Shown here: positions 60,563 through 64,000 of the stretch, piece after piece
How the letters are laid out: the number at the start of each line of letters is the position of its first letter
Position numbering within the stretch: the stretch's first letter is position 1
Source: Erythrobacter sp. YT30
GTDB lineage: Bacteria; Pseudomonadota; Alphaproteobacteria; Sphingomonadales; Sphingomonadaceae
Length of the DNA: 64,000 nt
Assembly: GCF_001542875.1 (NCBI RefSeq)
Contig: NZ_LMAF01000002.1
Coordinates: forward strand, 1,387,501-1,451,500
Reading direction: 5' to 3'
The notes under the pieces: generated by a model
The model's input: only the letters and a program-made list of their open reading frames with translations
The model's database searches: none
Told to the model about the DNA's origin: nothing
Program-made: the position numbers and the translations under genes

Positions 60563-61260
60563 AACGCGCCCGGATTATGCCGCTGCATCGCGCTCGGCCT
60601 TTCGGGTTGGAGTGTTTTGAACTGCGGGCCTTGGGCAAGGCTGCCGTCCTCCATCAGACCAAGGCTGTCGGCGTAGATCAGGCGTCCGCCCGATAGCTGC
60701 AGGAGCGCCTTGCGAAAATCCTCAGCACCCAGCGCAAAGCAGCCATTGGAGCGGCCCAGCCTGCCCCAGCGTTCGACATGCGAAGGTTCGGCATAAGCGG
60801 CTTGGTGCATCACGATATAGCGGCGCAAGGCAGCGTCGTTGGTTGGATCGAGCCCGCCCAAGCGCACCGATGTGCCATACCGGCCCTGATACCATTCCCA
60901 TGTGACATAGGCGCCCTTGCTTGTCGCATTGGAGCCTTCGACATTGGAGTAATTGTTGAGCCAGCCATCATGCTCTGGATCAGAGCCGCGGCCATGCGCG
61001 ACATGATACGATTCCACGAATTGAAAATTCAGGTTCACAAAGTGAAAGCGCGGAAGCGAGGAGTGGAGGCCATAATCGGCAATGCCGACGATATCGCGCT
61101 TCCAGATGTGTTCGCCCACTCGGCTGAGCTCACGCGCAGCAATTTCAAAAAGCTTGCGATCGCGCAGGGAGCCCTTTGCCGGTTGCGCAGCAAGCTTGGC
61201 GGGCAACGTAAGCGCTGCACCGGCGGCCAAAGTGCCTTTGAGAAGATCGCGTCTTTTCAT
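60559..61260 (-). CDS. Murein L,D-transpeptidase catalytic-domain (YkuD_2) protein
   Basis: This is a 233-residue protein with a Tat-like signal (MKRRDLLKGTLAAGAALTLP). The active-site loop is GRSNGCFALG, which has Cys but lacks the SHGC His of classic Ldt proteins. The YkuD_2 family keeps this SNGC form. It also shows ADYGLHSSLPRFHFVNLN and HMPHGRGSD-like AHGRGSDPEH. The function is assumed to be peptidoglycan editing. It overlaps the preceding convergent gene by 4 bp at their 3' ends. Confidence 0.87.
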   Translation of the reverse strand: MKRRDLLKGTLAAGAALTLPAKLAAQPAKGSLRDRKLFEIAARELSRVGEHIWKRDIVGIADYGLHSSLPRFHFVNLNFQFVESYHVAHGRGSDPEHDGWLNNYSNVEGSNATSKGAYVTWEWYQGRYGTSVRLGGLDPTNDAALRRYIVMHQAAYAEPSHVERWGRLGRSNGCFALGAEDFRKALLQLSGGRLIYADSLGLMEDGSLAQGPQFKTLQPERPSAMQRHNPGAF

Positions 61261-61380
61261 GGTGTCACAATATATAGCAAGAGTATGAGGTTCCCGTGAA
61301 CGTCAAAATAGGCAGCCCTCCACAGAGCATTTTCCCATTTTGGGACATTTTCTGACCCGCTTGCGGCACGTCTAATTTCC

Positions 61381-62832
61381 TCATGCAGCCCCTTCGTGGA
61401 TTGCCTTGGCCTTCATGCCGAGCGCGATGACGCCCGGCATGTTGTCGCGGATTTTCTTACCCACACTGGCAAACTGGGCGAGCCGCGGGTCGTTCTCTTC
61501 CATCATTTTCGCGATTGCAGGCCCTGTTGGGTGCAAGCGGCATCGCGCGTTGAATTCATTGGTCTTTTCATTGTTCGACAGAATACCCGTGCTCATCAAA
61601 TTGGCCATAACCGCATAAGGATAAGTATCGGTGCTGTCGGTCAGCGGAGCGGGGGGAAGAAGGTTGTTCTTTTCCTCATCAGTGTCAAAATTCGCCTCAA
61701 CAAATGCCGCCAAGGCTGCGCTGTAGGGCACAAACGGTGTCTGCGCGAGTTGCAGCGTAATCGTATCTCCATCGAAGAATGGACGTGTATTTGCGCGCGC
61801 TTCAAATGGGACAGCGCTTGCGGTGCAATCGATGAAAAGCGTGTTTTCCGGAAGGCTGACCGTTTCCTCGCCAAAGTGCATCTTGCCGGGCTCAATGCTG
61901 GTGACGCGGCCCTGCCTGAAGACCTGCTTGATGCCGCGCAGCATCTCGACTTCGCCTTCTGAAATAACTGCGAAATGGAACATCTTGGGCGTGACGTCCT
62001 CATCGAGCCGCAGCATCACGCCGCGTTCGCCGAGTTTGGCCAGCATTTCATCGCCGTTTTCCGATCCATTCGCGCACTCGACCAGTGCGACCTGAAAATC
62101 GATCAACCCCTCAAGGCCTGCATGGGCCGGTTGCAACAGCTTGCGGTTGAACATCCAACTGTCGCGCGGTCGCACCCAGCCGATCTTGTCCGGGGCAACG
62201 CCCGCTTCAAGCAACCATACGCCCGTGTCCATCGCCGTCTTGCCGGCGCCGATGATAATGTAGTGATCGGGCAAATTCTCGGCGTGCTGCCATAAAGCTG
62301 GAAGGTCTGCAGGCGTTGCGAACCGCGTTCCTGGCGCAATCTCAAAGCCGGGCGTGTGCGTTGTGGGCACAGATGTCTGAAAGAATGTGCCATCCACCAG
62401 CTTGCGCCGGACTTTGATGGTCTGCTCTTCGCCCGACAGGATCCCTTTGACGCGGTGTTCGCCTTCATTGCCGCTCTCGTATGAGGTGAGCGGGTAATAG
62501 GATACGCGACCGCTCGGGATCATGTGGTCCATCATCAGCTTGTGATAATAGGCAAGAATTTCTGCATGTTTCGCAAGGGGATACATGCCTTTATTGTGCC
62601 CATGCGTATCGACACGGTCCGGGCACATTTCCATGGAAGCAACGCCGTATGTTGCGCTCGGTTGGTGCAGAGCGACAAAGGGATAGGCATCATTCCAGTG
62701 CCCGCCGGGCCGCGCGTGCTTATCGACGATTGTGATGTGGCAATCAGGATCTTCTTCAAGGAGTGTATCAGCAAAGGCCAGGCCTACAGCGCCAGCGCCT
62801 ATCACCAGATAATCGGTTTCCAGATCGGCCAT
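61381..62832 (-). CDS. FAD/NAD(P)-binding oxidoreductase, substrate unknown
   Basis: This is a 483-residue protein. The N-terminal dinucleotide fold is DYLVIGAGAVGLAFADTLLE, with an acidic ADP-ribose loop (HITIVDKHARPGGHW). A second GxGxxA/G fold at about residue 205 (YIIIGAGKTAMDTGVWLLE) implies NAD(P)H binding, as in flavin monooxygenases or pyridine-nucleotide oxidoreductases. No Cys pair is seen at the active site. The family cannot be narrowed from sequence alone. It is divergent from the 62901 gene. Confidence 0.75.
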   Translation of the reverse strand: MADLETDYLVIGAGAVGLAFADTLLEEDPDCHITIVDKHARPGGHWNDAYPFVALHQPSATYGVASMEMCPDRVDTHGHNKGMYPLAKHAEILAYYHKLMMDHMIPSGRVSYYPLTSYESGNEGEHRVKGILSGEEQTIKVRRKLVDGTFFQTSVPTTHTPGFEIAPGTRFATPADLPALWQHAENLPDHYIIIGAGKTAMDTGVWLLEAGVAPDKIGWVRPRDSWMFNRKLLQPAHAGLEGLIDFQVALVECANGSENGDEMLAKLGERGVMLRLDEDVTPKMFHFAVISEGEVEMLRGIKQVFRQGRVTSIEPGKMHFGEETVSLPENTLFIDCTASAVPFEARANTRPFFDGDTITLQLAQTPFVPYSAALAAFVEANFDTDEEKNNLLPPAPLTDSTDTYPYAVMANLMSTGILSNNEKTNEFNARCRLHPTGPAIAKMMEENDPRLAQFASVGKKIRDNMPGVIALGMKAKAIHEGAA

Positions 62833-62900
62833 ATCGCGTCTATCCTTCCTTGCGACGTGTTAGGCCGCGCTAATGCAAATAGCGCTTTGGGGGAAGTGAA

Positions 62901-63572
62901 ATGGATACGCGGATGCTGTTCGGTTTGGGCGCGGCGGCGATGATGACGGTTCTTCCCGCCTGTGCTGCTTCGGTCCAAGCCGATGGAGGTGAGACTGCGG
63001 CAGCGGTTGCACCTTCGCAGCTTGATGCTGCGCCAGCGAGTGCACCGTCGCCCAAGCCCTCCCCTCAACCGCCTGCACCAAGCGAGGTCACTCCGTCTCC
63101 CTATCCGGAATTGCGCGAGCTCACCGTTGTTCGCAGCAGCCGGACCGACACTCCTGAAACTGTGACCGTCGAAGCAGCGGAAATTCCTGCCGAGCCGACC
63201 AAAATTCTCGATCCGACCATGGCGGAAAGACTGTTCGGGAACACGGGAGTAACCCTGCAATGGATCAGCTGGGAGGAACGTGGTCCGACCTGGGTCGCGG
63301 TGGACGAAAATGGCTACTGGATGCTTTTAGGTGGTCAAGAAGGCACGGACGGCGGCAACCTCGATATTGAGGGTTTTATCACCGAGATCGGCCCTGACTA
63401 TTTCCTCTACGATGGCACCATCAAGATTACCGGCACACCAGATGAAGAGCGGCGCTGCAATGTCAGCAAAAGAGGATGGCGCTTTGCCATCACCCAGAAC
63501 CGCAAATATTGGCGGCTGCGCGATTTTAACTGGTGCGATGGGCTGACCGATTACGTCGATATCTACTTTTGA
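62901..63572 (+). CDS. Exported hypothetical protein
   Basis: This is a 223-residue protein with a signal (MDTRMLFGLGAAAMMTVLP, lipobox-like LPAC), a 60-residue Pro/Ser/Ala linker, and a compact C-terminal domain of about 110 residues with many Trp/Tyr (LQWISWEERGPTWVAVDENG, YFLYDGTIKITG, RRCNVSKRGWRFAITQNRKY, RLRDFNWCDGLTDYV). The domain's three aromatic strands resemble a small lectin or lipocalin-like fold. No family is named. Two Cys (C in RRCN and WCDG) could form a disulphide. Confidence 0.7.
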   Translation: MDTRMLFGLGAAAMMTVLPACAASVQADGGETAAAVAPSQLDAAPASAPSPKPSPQPPAPSEVTPSPYPELRELTVVRSSRTDTPETVTVEAAEIPAEPTKILDPTMAERLFGNTGVTLQWISWEERGPTWVAVDENGYWMLLGGQEGTDGGNLDIEGFITEIGPDYFLYDGTIKITGTPDEERRCNVSKRGWRFAITQNRKYWRLRDFNWCDGLTDYVDIYF

Positions 63573-63594
63573 TGGAGCGCAATGCGCCGATCCG

Positions 63595-64000
63595 TTACCG
63601 TGCGCGCATGACCATTCTATCGTTCTCAATCTCGACCTTGCCGATTTGCGAAAGATAGGATTGGCCAAGCAGCGAAATATCAAGGCCTTGCGGGATCACG
63701 ACCGCGTCGACATTTTGCCGCTCCATGCCGCCAATCTCAACCTGGCTGAGCGTGACCGGAACTCCGTACACCGCGCCGCTTGCGCCTGATCCGATATGGC
63801 GCACTTCGCTTTCGTCCCAATGGACACCCGCTGCCCGCGCGTCCCTACCGGTCAAGGCGATCACGCTTGCCCCGGTATCCACCAGCATACGCATGTTTGA
63901 TCCATCGATCGTGGCGTTGGCGTAGAAGTGTCCGTCTCGCTCTCGCGAAAGGATGTGCTCTCCGCCGAAGCCGCCTGAGCCGGAATTCGTGGCAAAAGTC
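63595..64000 (-). CDS. Retropepsin-like aspartic protease, partial (5' end outside the window)
   Basis: The frame stays open to the window edge, so the gene is truncated at its start. Visible are RDGHFYANATIDGSN and the catalytic MLVDTGASVIALTGRDA (the DTGAS triad of clan AA). It ends GLDISLLGQSYLSQIGKVEI with the downstream LLGQSYL signature. This matches the TIGR02281-type bacterial family, which carries an N-terminal signal or membrane helix not in view. It likely acts outside the cytoplasm. The Met at 63894 is internal and not the start. Confidence 0.88.
   Translation of the reverse strand, partial: TFATNSGSGGFGGEHILSRERDGHFYANATIDGSNMRMLVDTGASVIALTGRDARAAGVHWDESEVRHIGSGASGAVYGVPVTLSQVEIGGMERQNVDAVVIPQGLDISLLGQSYLSQIGKVEIENDRMVMRAR

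Noticed and set aside
1-64000. tRNA, rRNA or tmRNA genes
   Set aside because: I scanned by eye for cloverleaf-like arms and conserved TTCGA/CCA-adjacent motifs near candidate junctions and saw none convincing. A covariance search could still reveal a structural RNA.

Overview
The window is about 64 kb of a chromosome from an alphaproteobacterium. It is most likely a marine member of the Sphingomonadales, in the Erythrobacter group. The evidence is the gene repertoire (Tim44-like adaptor, single CoaBC, PEP-CTERM-type surface protein, DUF2306/LytTR pair), the moderately high GC, and an order around dnaA that runs HesA/MoeB-like - dnaA - rpsT - mutM - ubiE - ubiB - coaBC - dut, followed by secB - Tim44 - mltA - smr. 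This identification is inference; no 16S rRNA or tRNA gene was recognised.

Region by region: 1-2.7 kb looks like the edge of a mobile element or prophage (partial ORF, DUF5681 protein, ParB-methyltransferase fusion, repeated ACGGGA motifs). 2.7-6.6 kb is a four-gene carbamoyltransferase/SxtJ/DUF5989/SGNH cassette for an unknown carbamoylation. 6.7-8.5 kb holds secreted proteins and a C-rich-loop hairpin. 8.6-12.8 kb is a four-gene signalling cluster (HisKA_3 kinase, LuxR-type regulator, CHASE3-PAS kinase, lone receiver). 12.8-18.7 kb holds PadR and its partner, a lipoprotein glycosidase, VOC, GST, DapE and a dicarboxylate symporter. 18.7-19.3 kb is a nest of palindromic repeats carrying a small GIY-YIG nuclease. 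19.3-31.4 kb is mostly housekeeping (nth, dapB, sirtuin, dnaA, rpsT, mutM, ubiE, ubiB, coaBC, dut). 31.5-42.9 kb holds trpS, murJ, secB, mltA, smr, a LytTR regulator and envelope-associated unknowns. 42.9-48.2 kb is a peroxide-defence block (MarR, KatG, AhpF, AhpC). 48.4-51.9 kb holds aroC, a 33-bp perfect inverted repeat, and ruvA-unknown-ruvB. 52.1-64 kb holds a Ser/Gly-rich PEP-CTERM-like protein, two rhodaneses, aconitase, a DMT transporter, two L,D-transpeptidases, an FAD protein and a truncated retropepsin-like protease.

The most interesting signals are these. (1) A GIY-YIG nuclease ORF whose first codons lie inside one of two inverted palindromic repeats, with a shorter nuclease-less repeat pair next to it. 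(2) Two hairpins, one in the 3' region of ahpC and one after an NTF2-like secreted protein gene, whose loops carry near-identical 17-nt C-rich motifs (CCCC..TCCCC..TGTC), plus a related C-rich 3' region after katG. (3) A same-strand array of DnaA-box-like 9-mers just downstream of dnaA. (4) A 150-residue acidic insertion in CoaBC. (5) An unrelated, less GC-rich membrane protein gene wedged into the ruvAB operon with overlapping starts and stops.
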